From an uncultured Ruthenibacterium sp. (GTDB taxonomy: Bacteria > Bacillota > Clostridia > Oscillospirales > Ruminococcaceae): DNA of 64,000 nucleotides. Both the position numbers and the translations under genes were made by a program. The stretch is from contig CALXBO010000005.1 in assembly GCA_944386565.1 (NCBI GenBank), forward strand, positions 29,531 through 93,530. Direction: 5' to 3'. The notes below the pieces were generated by a model. That model saw only the letters and a list, made by a program, of their open reading frames with translations, searched no databases and was not told the DNA's origin. This document shows, in pieces, positions 17,246-25,973 of the stretch; the stretch's first letter is position 1; each line of letters opens with the position of its first letter.

Positions 17246-17298
17246 CGTTCAGGTCTTACAGGAAATTACCGGTCGTCGGCATGGCAGTCGGCACGGCC

Positions 17299-18645
17299 TT
17301 ACAGGCTGGCTTCGTACTCCGCCTGATACTCGTCGATCGCCTGCGCCCACTTGTTGCAGCAGTCCTGCGCGGTCATCTCGCCGAGCAGCACGGCCTGGAA
17401 ATCAGCCGTCATGTCGTCGGTGATGAAGCCGGAGAACTCAGGCAGCCAGTAGGGGTTGTTGATCTGATAGTAGTTGTCGTCGGTCAGATAGCTGGCATAC
17501 AGCTGCATCTCGGTGTCGTTGGCGTACCAGTCCTGCTCCTCAACAGCGGTGTTGCAGGGCACGCGGCCGAGCTGCTCGCACAGGCCGCCCTCGACCTCGG
17601 CGCTCGTCAGCAGGGAGATGAGCCACAGCGCGCCGGTGTAGTCGGCGTCTTCACCCTGATTGGTAACGCAGTACACGTTCGGCTGCAGGCCGGAGGCGAA
17701 GTAGTGGCCCTGATCATTGGCCAGCACGCGGGCAGCGGCGAAGTTGCCCTCGCCCAGGTTCTGCAGGTGGGTGGGCTCGGAAGAGGAGTTGTGAACGATA
17801 TACGCGGACACGCCGGCGCCGAACTCGGCGACGATCTGGTCGAAGTTGTTGTTCACGGAGTCACCGGAGACCCACTTGTTCTTATAGATGTTGGCATAGG
17901 TGTCGAGCGCTTCGGCGAACGCGGGGTCGGACAGGATGCACTTGCCCTCGTCGTCAAACCAGCTGCCGCCGTAGCCCAGGCCGTCGGTGTACGTCCACAG
18001 CCAGGCAACGAGGCTGTCGTACGGACGGACGCCGCGCAGGCTGTAGAAGTAAGAGGAGTTCGCGGGATCGGCGTACTCTTCGCACATCGCGAGGAACTCG
18101 GACTGCGTCTCGGGAGCCTTCTCGATCTTCGTGGTGTTGTACCACGCGACTTCCTGGTTGTAAGCGAACGGAACGCCGTACAGCGTGCCGTTGCCGATGC
18201 TGCGCATGCCTTCCAGCAGGCCCTCGTCGATCTTGTCGAACTCGGAGATCTGGTCGGTGTAGTCGTCGAGCGGCAGGATGGAGTCCTGCGCAACGAAGGT
18301 CGCGACGTTCGAGAAGCCGAGGCTCACGACGTCGGGCATCGTGTCGGTCATGACGGCCATCTGGAACTTCTCCTGGAAGTCGGCGAAGTTAAAACTGGTG
18401 TACTTGACTTCGTACTGATCCTGCGAAGCATTCAGTTCCGTGAAGTAGTCCTCGAAGTAAGCGTCGGTGACGGGGTCACCCGAGTGATACCAGAACTCGA
18501 GGGTCTGCTTCTCACCCGTGCCGGTGGCCGAAGTCGATCCGGTGGACGCAGCAGTGGAAGCGGACGACGGCGAGCCGCAGCCCGCCAGTGCGCCGGCAGC
18601 CATCACAACACTCAGAGCGGCAGCGGCAATGCGTTTCATGTTCAT
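17299..18645 (-). CDS. Carbohydrate ABC transporter substrate-binding lipoprotein
   Basis: A 448-residue family-1 extracellular sugar-binding protein. It has a lipoprotein signal peptide with lipobox LAGC (cysteine near residue 22), a Ser/Thr/Ala-rich linker, then a mature domain starting QTLEFWYHSGDP. The tail DYQAEYEASL is typical of this group. It would deliver pectic oligosaccharides to the two permeases just upstream (18684-20467). AAGGAGG precedes ATG 18645. No ATPase gene is nearby; such importers in Firmicutes commonly share an MsmX-type ATPase encoded elsewhere. Confidence 0.92.
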   Translation of the reverse strand: MNMKRIAAAALSVVMAAGALAGCGSPSSASTAASTGSTSATGTGEKQTLEFWYHSGDPVTDAYFEDYFTELNASQDQYEVKYTSFNFADFQEKFQMAVMTDTMPDVVSLGFSNVATFVAQDSILPLDDYTDQISEFDKIDEGLLEGMRSIGNGTLYGVPFAYNQEVAWYNTTKIEKAPETQSEFLAMCEEYADPANSSYFYSLRGVRPYDSLVAWLWTYTDGLGYGGSWFDDEGKCILSDPAFAEALDTYANIYKNKWVSGDSVNNNFDQIVAEFGAGVSAYIVHNSSSEPTHLQNLGEGNFAAARVLANDQGHYFASGLQPNVYCVTNQGEDADYTGALWLISLLTSAEVEGGLCEQLGRVPCNTAVEEQDWYANDTEMQLYASYLTDDNYYQINNPYWLPEFSGFITDDMTADFQAVLLGEMTAQDCCNKWAQAIDEYQAEYEASL

Positions 18646-18683
18646 ACTTGTTTCCTCCTTGATGATTTTGAATATTCCCAGCC

Positions 18684-19529
18684 TTATCCCTTGACTGCGC
18701 CGGCCGTGGCACCGCCGGAGAGGTTTTTCTGGATGAAGGCAAAGATTACGATAACGGGCAGCAGCGCGATGGCGCAGCCGGCGGCGAGAGCGGCGTAGTC
18801 GGTGCCGAACTCACCCTGGAACACATTCAGCGCGAGGGGCAGCGTGTACTTGGCCCGGTCCGTGATAAACGCGGTGGCGTACACGTAGACGTTCCATGCA
18901 TTGATGAAGGCGTACGCGCCCGTGGCGATGATGCTGGGCAGCATGGCCGGCACGAGGATGCGGAACACGGAGCCGAGCAGCGAGCAGCCGTCCACCTGAG
19001 CGGCCTCCTCAAGCTCCTTCGGAACGGAGTTGAAGTAGCCCATCATCATGAACATGCAGTAGGCGAGGTTGGTGCAGCTGCACACCAGAACGAGGCTCCA
19101 CAGGCTGTTGATGAGGCGCAGGTTGTTCATGATCTGGAACAGAGGGATCATGAGCACGACGGCGGGGAGCATCTGCGTGGCGAGCATCAGCACGTACACA
19201 AAGCCCTTGCCGCGGAAGCGGTAGCGGCTCATGGCGTAGCCGCCGAGCATGCTGAGCAGCGTGACTACGAGGGTGGCCAGCACGGCGACGAACGCGGAGT
19301 TCATGAAGTTTCTGCCGAACCCCATTTCCGTGAACAGTTCAATGTAATTCTGCAGCGTCGGGTGGCTGGGCCAGTACTTGATGGGAATGGCCAGAACCTC
19401 GGTGCTGTCCTTGAGCGAGGTGTTCAGGATCCAGTAGAACGGGAACAGCGTGAAGATCAGGAACACAGCGAGCGGAAGGTACAAAAGGAAGAAGCGGTTC
19501 GCGCCCTCTTTAAGTTGTTTCTTATTCAT
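18684..19529 (-). CDS. Carbohydrate ABC transporter permease (MalG type)
   Basis: A 281-residue inner-membrane permease with six predicted helices. The EAA loop that contacts the ATPase reads KELEEAAQVDGCSLLGSVFR (about residues 175-194). It pairs with the permease encoded immediately upstream; its ATG overlaps that gene's stop codon as TGATG, indicating translational coupling. Expected role: import of pectin-derived oligosaccharides with the lipoprotein at 17299-18645. Confidence 0.93.
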   Translation of the reverse strand: MNKKQLKEGANRFFLLYLPLAVFLIFTLFPFYWILNTSLKDSTEVLAIPIKYWPSHPTLQNYIELFTEMGFGRNFMNSAFVAVLATLVVTLLSMLGGYAMSRYRFRGKGFVYVLMLATQMLPAVVLMIPLFQIMNNLRLINSLWSLVLVCSCTNLAYCMFMMMGYFNSVPKELEEAAQVDGCSLLGSVFRILVPAMLPSIIATGAYAFINAWNVYVYATAFITDRAKYTLPLALNVFQGEFGTDYAALAAGCAIALLPVIVIFAFIQKNLSGGATAGAVKG

Positions 19530-20467
19530 CAGACGATCCCATCCTTTCCCAGCTTGCCGAAGCGGATGTAGAAGAACGCGACGATCATCATGAGAAGCGT
19601 GGAGATGGCCGCGAGCGCGGAGGCATAGCCGTAGTTGAAGTCATTGGAGAACGTGCGCATGATGTACAGCGCGAGCGTCGTGGTGCCGCGGTTCGGGCCG
19701 CCGTCGGTCAGGCTGATGATGAGGTCGACCGCGTTGAACGTCCAGATGGCGCGCAGCAGCGTGGTGAGGATGATCGTGTCCTTGATCATCGGGATCGTGA
19801 TGCGGAACATCGTGACCGGGGCGCTTGCGCCGTCGATCTTCGCGGACTCATACAGGTCGTCCGAGATGCTCGAGAGAGCGGACATGTAGCTGATGGTGAA
19901 GAACGGAATGCCGCGCCACACGTTTGCGATGATGGCGCCGGTCATGGCGAGGCGGGAATCGGAGAACCAGGACATGTTCGTCTGGATGATGCCGAGCTTC
20001 ATCAGCAGATCGTTGACGACGCCGTAGGTCTGGCCGAGCATCAGGTTCCAGATGATACCGACCATGACGCCGGCGACCGCCCAGGGCACGAGGGCCAGGG
20101 CGCGGACGATGCCGCGGCCTTTGAACTTGCGGGTGAGCAGGTACGCGAGCCAGAATCCGAGCACGGTCTGGATCGCAACGCTGACGAGCACGTACACCGC
20201 CGTGTTGCCGAGCGTCTTCAGGAACAGCTCATCCTTGGTGAAGATCGTGATGAAGTTTTCAAAGCCGATGAATTCGCGGGCATTGGGCTTCGTCGCGTAA
20301 TACGATTCAAAGCTCATCTTGAACACGTTGATGATCGGCCACAGCATGAACAGGCACACGAAGATCAGAACCGGCGCCAGCAGCAGGTACGGCACGGCCT
20401 GACGTTTTCTGTGCATCCAGATCTGATGCCGGGTCAGGGTCGGGGCCTCCTGATTGTTTTTGGTCAT
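19529..20467 (-). CDS. Carbohydrate ABC transporter permease (MalF/LplB type)
   Basis: A 312-residue permease, first gene of the transporter operon. It has about six helices, the N-terminal cytoplasmic stretch RHQIWMHRKRQAVPYLLLAP, and the EAA loop YESAKIDGASAPVTMFRIT. CAGGAG stands before ATG 20467; the longer open frame upstream crosses the promoter region and is not coding. The operon is divergent from the LysR gene at 20792, its likely regulator. Confidence 0.92.
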   Translation of the reverse strand: MTKNNQEAPTLTRHQIWMHRKRQAVPYLLLAPVLIFVCLFMLWPIINVFKMSFESYYATKPNAREFIGFENFITIFTKDELFLKTLGNTAVYVLVSVAIQTVLGFWLAYLLTRKFKGRGIVRALALVPWAVAGVMVGIIWNLMLGQTYGVVNDLLMKLGIIQTNMSWFSDSRLAMTGAIIANVWRGIPFFTISYMSALSSISDDLYESAKIDGASAPVTMFRITIPMIKDTIILTTLLRAIWTFNAVDLIISLTDGGPNRGTTTLALYIMRTFSNDFNYGYASALAAISTLLMMIVAFFYIRFGKLGKDGIV

Positions 20468-20791
20468 TTGATTCACTCCTGTCGATGTTTCATTGTTGAT
20501 CTCAGAATTTCCTCGTTTTGGCGGCGGCAGTTCGCAGCGGCCTCCGCCTGCTTCCTCTCTTGATCTCAGCCCTCCTCCGAAGCTCGAGCGTCTGCACAGC
20601 ACCCTGTGCAAAACCACTAATATTCCGTTCTCTTTTCGTCTCGATTATAGTAAAACCATCCCGAAAAATGCTAATACCTTTCCGGCTATTCAACCATAAC
20701 ATGAAAGTTATAATATTGCCGGATTGGCTTTACAAGGCCATTTGAAAATGATAAACTATTATCAAAGTGACAAATTCTTCAGGTGATTATT
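20468..20791. promoter_or_regulatory. Divergent control region between ABC importer and LysR gene
   Basis: A 324-bp AT-rich intergenic region without a gene. On the minus strand TATAAT (20644-20649) lacks a good -35, consistent with activator dependence. An inverted repeat TGATAA-ACTA-TTATCA lies at 20749-20764, 28 bases before the LysR start, and fits a LysR T-N11-A box. Nothing else recognisable. Confidence 0.55.
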
Positions 20792-21754
20792 GTGCGGAAT
20801 GACTTGTCTGAAAAACTGAATTATCTGACGATCCTTGCCGAAGAACAGAACATCACACGGGCCGCGGCGCGCCTGTTCGTGTCGCAGCCGGCGCTGACGG
20901 CGTACCTCAACCGGCTCGAGGCCGAGCTCGGAACGAAGCTGTTCGACCGCAGCAAGACGCCCATCAAGATCACGCCCGCGGGCGCGTACTACATCTCCGA
21001 AATGGAGAAGATCAGCGCCCAGCAGGACCGGCTGCAGCACGAGCTCAAGCAGATCGACTTCGACCCGGAGATGAAGCTGAACATCGGCATCGGGCGCAAC
21101 CGCGGCAGCCTGTGGCTGCCGAAGATCCTCCCGCGCCTGTACAGCGAATTCCCGGACGCGCACCTGAGCATCTCCGAGGACCGCGACATCAATATGTCGG
21201 AAAAGGTGGTGCGCGGCATCCTCGACGTGGCCATCGTGGAGACGTACGCCTACCGCTCCATGCTCACCTACATGCGCCTGCCCGAGGAGCGCCACCTGCT
21301 CATCACGCACCCGGACAACCCCGTGGCCGTCGGGCGCGACATCAGCGGCAACAGCCCGGAGTCCCCGCTCGACGTGGAGGCGTCCCTTTTGTGCGATCAG
21401 CTGTTCATCTGCCCCAACATCCGGGGCGGCCTGAACCGCTCGACGCAGTGGCTGTTCTCCACGTTCAACTTCAACCCCAAGCGGCTTCTGTTCGTGATGA
21501 ACGACGCCACCTCCTACCAGCTCGCCGTGAACGGCGTGGGCGTGACGTTCCAGAACTCCGTCTATTCGAAGGTGATCCGCACCGAGGGCACTCCCCTCTT
21601 CATTATGCCCGGCGGAAAGCCGACGCTGCGCAAGGTGTTCGCGGTGTTCACCGACGAATCCATGACGCAGCTCAAGCGCGCGTTCCTTCGCATCACGCAC
21701 GACGTGATGAGCGAGGAACTGTGCGGCCATCTGACCGAGCCCGAGTACATGTGA
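20792..21754 (+). CDS. LysR-family regulator, probably of the pectin ABC operon
   Basis: A 320-residue LysR-type regulator. The N-terminal winged helix-turn-helix reads NITRAAARLFVSQPALTAYL (about residues 20-39), followed by a linker helix and a two-lobe effector domain (about 90-300). GTG 20792 is chosen because AGGTGAT ends six bases before it and homology starts there; the GTG at 20783 overlaps that site. It is divergent from the carbohydrate importer with a palindromic site between them, the usual layout for LysR control. Effector unknown; a pectic sugar or uronate is likely. Confidence 0.88.
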   Translation: MRNDLSEKLNYLTILAEEQNITRAAARLFVSQPALTAYLNRLEAELGTKLFDRSKTPIKITPAGAYYISEMEKISAQQDRLQHELKQIDFDPEMKLNIGIGRNRGSLWLPKILPRLYSEFPDAHLSISEDRDINMSEKVVRGILDVAIVETYAYRSMLTYMRLPEERHLLITHPDNPVAVGRDISGNSPESPLDVEASLLCDQLFICPNIRGGLNRSTQWLFSTFNFNPKRLLFVMNDATSYQLAVNGVGVTFQNSVYSKVIRTEGTPLFIMPGGKPTLRKVFAVFTDESMTQLKRAFLRITHDVMSEELCGHLTEPEYM

Positions 21755-21766
21755 CGCTCCGCGTTC

Positions 21767-21800
21767 AAAAGAGCCTGTGCAAATCGCACAGGCTCTTTTT
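21767..21800. terminator. Terminator between convergent LysR genes
   Basis: Stem AAAAGAGCCTGTGC / GCACAGGCTCTTTTT with a short loop and a long T-run; works for both strands. Confidence 0.9.
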
Positions 21801-21819
21801 CTTTCTTTTGTAAGCTCTG

Positions 21820-22689
21820 TCATTCCGCAAGCAGCGCCCGCCCGCCCAGTTCGGCGGCGCGCGACGCGGCGCAGCGCACGAACACGGACGCCGCAGGCAG
21901 CGCGTCCTCGCCGCACACGGCCGCGCACCGGCACACGAGCGGCGGGTCGAACGCCCGCACGCGGGCCTGTGCGCTCTGCGGCACGGCGGCGCGCGGGACC
22001 ATCAGTCCCCCGCGCCCGAGTGCAAGCAGCTCCGCCAGCACCGGGAGATCGGCCGTGCACGACACGTCCTGTGCTCCGGGTGCGTACGCGCGGCTCATGG
22101 CGCGCAGAAACGGGTCGGCACTCGCGAGCGGCGCGCCGGGCGTCTGCGCCTCGCAGAACACGAGCTCGAAGCGCAGGATCTCCTGTGCGCGCGGCGGCAG
22201 CTCCTGCCCGGGCGGGACGAACACGAGCGCCGCGTCCGCCTCGCCGTCGCGCAAAGCGCGCAGCGCCTCGTCCGGGTCCGCCTGCGTGACGCACAGCGCT
22301 CCCTCCCCGAGCTGCGCCTCCACGTCCGGCTGCACGAAGCGCCGCACGAACGCCGACAGCGCGCGCGGCACGGCTGCCGTGACGCTGTCCGGCCGGTGCG
22401 ATGCGCACGCGGCCACGGCCTCGTTCATCTCCTGCTCGATGTGCAGGATGCTGCGCGCGCCGTTCACAAAGAGCTTGCCCGCGTTGGTGAGCCGCAGCGT
22501 GTTGTGCTCGCGGGCGAAGAGCGGCACGCCCAGCTCCGTCTCCACACCGCGCAGCGCGCGGGAAAGCGCGGGCTGCGACAGATACAGCTTTTCGGCCGCG
22601 CGCGAGAGGCTCTTCTCCTCCACGATGGTCACGATGCAGCGCAGCAGACGCGTGTCGAAATCAAATCCCTCGGTCTCTCTCCGGCTCAT
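21820..22689 (-). CDS. LysR-family transcriptional regulator
   Basis: A 289-residue LysR protein. Helix-turn-helix SLSRAAEKLYLSQPALSRAL (about residues 27-46) and a degenerate, Ala/Arg-rich effector domain. Its ATG overlaps the stop of the preceding LysR gene by four bases (ATGA), so the two regulators are made from one transcript. Such tandem pairs of unlike LysR proteins are unusual; they may form heteromeric control of the TIM-barrel isomerase/GH105 genes transcribed away from them at 23844. Target is inferred. Confidence 0.85.
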   Translation of the reverse strand: MSRRETEGFDFDTRLLRCIVTIVEEKSLSRAAEKLYLSQPALSRALRGVETELGVPLFAREHNTLRLTNAGKLFVNGARSILHIEQEMNEAVAACASHRPDSVTAAVPRALSAFVRRFVQPDVEAQLGEGALCVTQADPDEALRALRDGEADAALVFVPPGQELPPRAQEILRFELVFCEAQTPGAPLASADPFLRAMSRAYAPGAQDVSCTADLPVLAELLALGRGGLMVPRAAVPQSAQARVRAFDPPLVCRCAAVCGEDALPAASVFVRCAASRAAELGGRALLAE

Positions 22690-23666
22690 GCTCCGCGCCC
22701 CCTCTCCGACACCGCGCGCAGGAACTCCTGCACCTGTGCGCCCTGGATGAGCGAATGCTCCTGCGAGCGGCTGCGCTCGTCGAGCAGCAGGCCGCAGAGG
22801 AACCGGTCGGCGTCCGACAGCGCGCGCCCGGCGCGCCAGCGCAGGTACGTGACCTCATAGCACGGCGGGTCGAGCCGGAAGTAGGTCATCTCCGTCATCT
22901 CGGCGGCGTACCGGCGCGACACGAACCCCGCGCCCGCGCCGCGGCGCAGCATGTACTCCACCGCGATGCTGCTGTCCGACTCGAACGCGATGATGGGGGA
23001 AAATCCCTCCTCGCGGAACAGCCGGTCGGCCACGAGGCGGATGTTGTTGCGGCGGCTGGGCAGCACGAAGGGCGTGTCCCAGAACGCGCGGATGGGCATG
23101 GAGACCATGGAATCCGCATCCCGCCCGGCGTACGAGGCCAGCGGGTGGAACGGCGGCACGGCCAGCACGATCTCCTCGCGGCTGACGGCGAGGTTGCACA
23201 CGTCGTCGAACGCCGCGTGGCAGTTCGCCCCGAGGGCGAAGTCGACCGTGCCGTCGTGCACCTTCTCCTCCTGCGTCGCGGAGTACGTGTCCTCCAGGCA
23301 CAGGTCCACGCGCGGGAACTCGGCCGCGAACCGCGTGTACACACGGCTGAACAGCTCCGTGCCGCGGTACGGCGTGCAGGCGACGCGCAGCGTTCCGGCG
23401 GGCGGGGCGCCCAGGCGCGCGATGGCGCGCAGCGTGATGCGGCGCGTCTCGAGGATGCGGCGCGACGCGTCCAGAACGGCCCGTCCGGCCGGGGTCGGAT
23501 ACATCCTGCGGCTGCGGCGCACGAAGAGCACCGCGCGCATGCGGCTCTCCTGTTCCGAGAGGAACTTGCTCAGAGCGGCCTGCGAGATCCCCAACTTTTT
23601 TGCAGCCTGCGAAATGCTGCCGCTTTCTTCGATGGCGCAAAAATATTCGCAGTATCGTGCATTCAT
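22686..23666 (-). CDS. LysR-family transcriptional regulator
   Basis: A 326-residue LysR protein with helix-turn-helix SISQAAKKLGISQAALSKFL (about residues 17-36) and a complete effector domain (RVACTPYRGTELFSRVY onwards). GGGAGGG precedes ATG 23666. It is first in a two-gene LysR operon and divergent from the isomerase gene at 23844; an ATAAC-N6-GTTAT box lies in the gap, as expected for autoregulation plus activation of the neighbour. Confidence 0.88.
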   Translation of the reverse strand: MNARYCEYFCAIEESGSISQAAKKLGISQAALSKFLSEQESRMRAVLFVRRSRRMYPTPAGRAVLDASRRILETRRITLRAIARLGAPPAGTLRVACTPYRGTELFSRVYTRFAAEFPRVDLCLEDTYSATQEEKVHDGTVDFALGANCHAAFDDVCNLAVSREEIVLAVPPFHPLASYAGRDADSMVSMPIRAFWDTPFVLPSRRNNIRLVADRLFREEGFSPIIAFESDSSIAVEYMLRRGAGAGFVSRRYAAEMTEMTYFRLDPPCYEVTYLRWRAGRALSDADRFLCGLLLDERSRSQEHSLIQGAQVQEFLRAVSERGRGA

Positions 23667-23731
23667 CGGTCTTTCCCTCCCCCTTTGCTCTGCGTCGATC
23701 ATAGCATCCGGCCCGTTTTGTGTCAACAACT

Positions 23732-23747
23732 ATAACCAAAGTGTTAT
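23732..23747. promoter_or_regulatory. Putative LysR box
   Basis: Inverted repeat ATAAC-CAAAGT-GTTAT in the divergent gap between the LysR gene (22686-23666) and the isomerase gene at 23844; it has the T-N11-A form. Confidence 0.5.
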
Positions 23748-23843
23748 GATGCGATTAAGAAAATCGGCATTGCGCCGGGCGCCGCACCGCGTTATCCTGT
23801 TGGTGAAATCAATCGGAAACCGACATTCAGGGAGGGTATCACA

Positions 23844-24689
23844 ATGCCGAAGTATCAAATCGGAGCGCGCGCGCACGACTACGGCCGGGGCACTCCGGCG
23901 GACCTGTTCCGCCGGATGCGCACCGACGGCTGGGAGTGCACGCAGCTCGCCTATAAGAAAGCCGTGGAGGGCGTCTCAGAGCTGACCGACGTCACGCCCG
24001 AGCTCGTGGAGGAGACCCGCCGCGCCTTTGCGGACACGGGCCTGTCGCTCGCCGTTCTGGGCGTGTACCGCGAGATCGGCTCGGCCGACGAAGCGCTGCG
24101 CGAGCGCGAGACGAACGTGTTCATCAGCCAGATGCCCGTGTGCCGCGCGCTGGGCGCGCCGTGCATGGGCACGGAGACGACGCCGATGGAAAAGCAGCCG
24201 GCCGGCACGACGATGCGCGAGGCGCAGCGCCAGCTGATGCGCAGCCTGGAGGCCATCGTGCCCGCGGCCGAGGAGGCGGGTGTGACCGTCGCGATCGAGC
24301 CCGTGTGGCACCACGCGCTGTGCACCGCCGAATTCACGAAGGAAGTGCTGGACACGATGGGCAGCGACTGCCTGCGCGTCCTGTTTGACCCGGCGAACCT
24401 GCTGTCCAGGGAGTGGATGGACCGTCAGGACGAATTGTTCGGCCGCGCCGTCGAGCTGTGGGGCGACAAGATCGTGGGCATCCACTTCAAGGGCATCCGC
24501 TACGACGCGCAGGGCGTGCGCTCCGCGTGCCGTCTCGAGCAGTCGCAGGTGGATTACGCATCGGTGTTCCGCCGCCTGTCGCAGCTGCCGCAGAGCGTTC
24601 TGCCGGTGCTGCGCGAGGAGGCCGTCCCGGCGGCGGCCGCGTCGGACATCGCGTTCATGCGCTCGTTCTTCGGCGCGCAGGAGGGCTGA
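23844..24689 (+). CDS. Sugar phosphate isomerase/epimerase family TIM-barrel protein
   Basis: A 281-residue xylose-isomerase-like TIM barrel. Metal-ligand segments are visible: GVTVAIEPVWHH (Glu, His), RVLFDPANLL (Asp), GIHFKGI (His) and the final LREEA (Glu). Such enzymes interconvert ketoses or epimerise sugars and sugar acids. It is followed after three bases by a GH105 gene, which indicates a role in using the sugars released from pectic oligosaccharides (rhamnose or uronate derivatives). The exact substrate is not readable from sequence. Confidence 0.82.
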   Translation: MPKYQIGARAHDYGRGTPADLFRRMRTDGWECTQLAYKKAVEGVSELTDVTPELVEETRRAFADTGLSLAVLGVYREIGSADEALRERETNVFISQMPVCRALGAPCMGTETTPMEKQPAGTTMREAQRQLMRSLEAIVPAAEEAGVTVAIEPVWHHALCTAEFTKEVLDTMGSDCLRVLFDPANLLSREWMDRQDELFGRAVELWGDKIVGIHFKGIRYDAQGVRSACRLEQSQVDYASVFRRLSQLPQSVLPVLREEAVPAAAASDIAFMRSFFGAQEG

Positions 24690-24692
24690 CCG

Positions 24693-25772
24693 ATGGCGAC
24701 AGGAATGCAGTTTGACCGCTATTTCCGCGAATATCTGGAGCGCGGGCTCTCCGGCGGAACGCCCCGCAACGGCTGGTCGTACAAGGACGACATCACCGTG
24801 CTGGGCACGTACGACCTGTTCTGCGTGACGGGCGACCTGTTCTACCGCGACGCGATCCTGCGTCTCACGAAGGACCTTCTCCCGCCCGACGACGAGCCCT
24901 GCGCGCACAACATCGACCAGGTCAGCGCGGCCAAGACCGACCTCGTGCTCGGCCGGCTGACGGGCGACGCGCGCTACGAGCGGCGCTTTGCGGCCAAGGC
25001 GGCCGTGCTGAAGGACTATCCCCGCACGAAGTGCGGCAGCTTCTGGCACAAGGACATCTATCCCGATCAGGTCTGGCTGGACGGGCTGTACATGGGCATG
25101 CCCGTCTACCTGCAGGACCCGGCGAACGCCGAGGATGCGATGCGCCAGTTCGAGACGGTGCGCCGGCAGCTGTGGGACCCCGAGACGCGCCTGTACCGCC
25201 ACGCGTGGGATGAGAGCCGCCGCCAGGAGTGGGCGGACCCCGAGACGGGCATGTCGCCCTGTGTCTGGCTGCGCGCCGAGGGCTGGCTGCTGATGGCGTT
25301 CGTCGACTGCTGGCAGCTCGTGGTGCAGCGCGAGCACAAGGACCGTCTGGCCGAGCTGCTGCGCGAGGCCGTGGACGGCCTGCTGCCGTATCAGGACGCC
25401 GGGACCTCCATGTTCTACCAGCTGCCCGACAAGGCCTCCGAGCCCGGCAACTACCCCGAGACCTCCGGCAGCGCGATGGCGGCCTACGCCCTGATGAAGG
25501 GCGCGCGGCTCGGGATCCTCCCGATGGAGTACTTCGCCCGCGGGGCGGAGATCCTGGGCGGCATCGCCCGCACGCAGCTGACCACCGTGGGTGGCCGTCT
25601 GGTGCTGGGCGGCATCTGCGGCAGCGCGGGGCTCGGCGCCGGCCCGGACAACCGCACCGACCGCGACGGCAGCGTCCGGTATTATCTCAGCGAGGCCATC
25701 CGCCCCGACAACCAGCACGGGACGGCGGCCTGCATGATGGCATACAGCGAATATCTGTACAGCGCAGGCTGA
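24693..25772 (+). CDS. GH105 unsaturated uronyl hydrolase, second copy
   Basis: A 359-residue GH105 family protein related to the one at 13932-15119: it shares GSFWHKDIYPDQVWLDGLYM, the HAWDES...WADPETGMS segment and the tail ending in EYLYSAG. It is about 36 residues shorter, mainly at the C terminus. Cytoplasmic. AGGAGGG lies inside the end of the isomerase gene, so the two are translationally linked. Two divergent copies suggest different oligosaccharide substrates (rhamnogalacturonan versus other unsaturated uronides). Confidence 0.9.
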   Translation: MATGMQFDRYFREYLERGLSGGTPRNGWSYKDDITVLGTYDLFCVTGDLFYRDAILRLTKDLLPPDDEPCAHNIDQVSAAKTDLVLGRLTGDARYERRFAAKAAVLKDYPRTKCGSFWHKDIYPDQVWLDGLYMGMPVYLQDPANAEDAMRQFETVRRQLWDPETRLYRHAWDESRRQEWADPETGMSPCVWLRAEGWLLMAFVDCWQLVVQREHKDRLAELLREAVDGLLPYQDAGTSMFYQLPDKASEPGNYPETSGSAMAAYALMKGARLGILPMEYFARGAEILGGIARTQLTTVGGRLVLGGICGSAGLGAGPDNRTDRDGSVRYYLSEAIRPDNQHGTAACMMAYSEYLYSAG

Positions 25773-25873
25773 CGGATCTTCACCCGCAGCGCGCCGGAAT
25801 GCCGCTTTTTCCGGCGCGCGCATCCCCGCGGGGACACCCGCCTCCCGGTGTGATCCCCCGCGGGGCCGCCGCG

Positions 25874-25973
25874 GCGCAAGCAATGTATACAAGCTCATAA
25901 TTATATTTTATTTTCTATCGTATATACGTTTTATTTTCTGTATCCAAACAGTAAGAAAGGTCAGGTGTCCTCT
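25874..25973 (+). promoter_or_regulatory. AT-rich control region before the alcohol dehydrogenase
   Basis: An abrupt switch from GC-rich to AT-rich DNA. It contains two palindromes, TGTATACA (25883-25890) and CGTATATACG (25919-25928), flanking a TATAATT-like stretch. They resemble GntR-type operator cores; no regulator is assigned. A GCGCGCCGG hairpin just upstream (about 25796-25829) may end the GH105 transcript. Confidence 0.4.
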
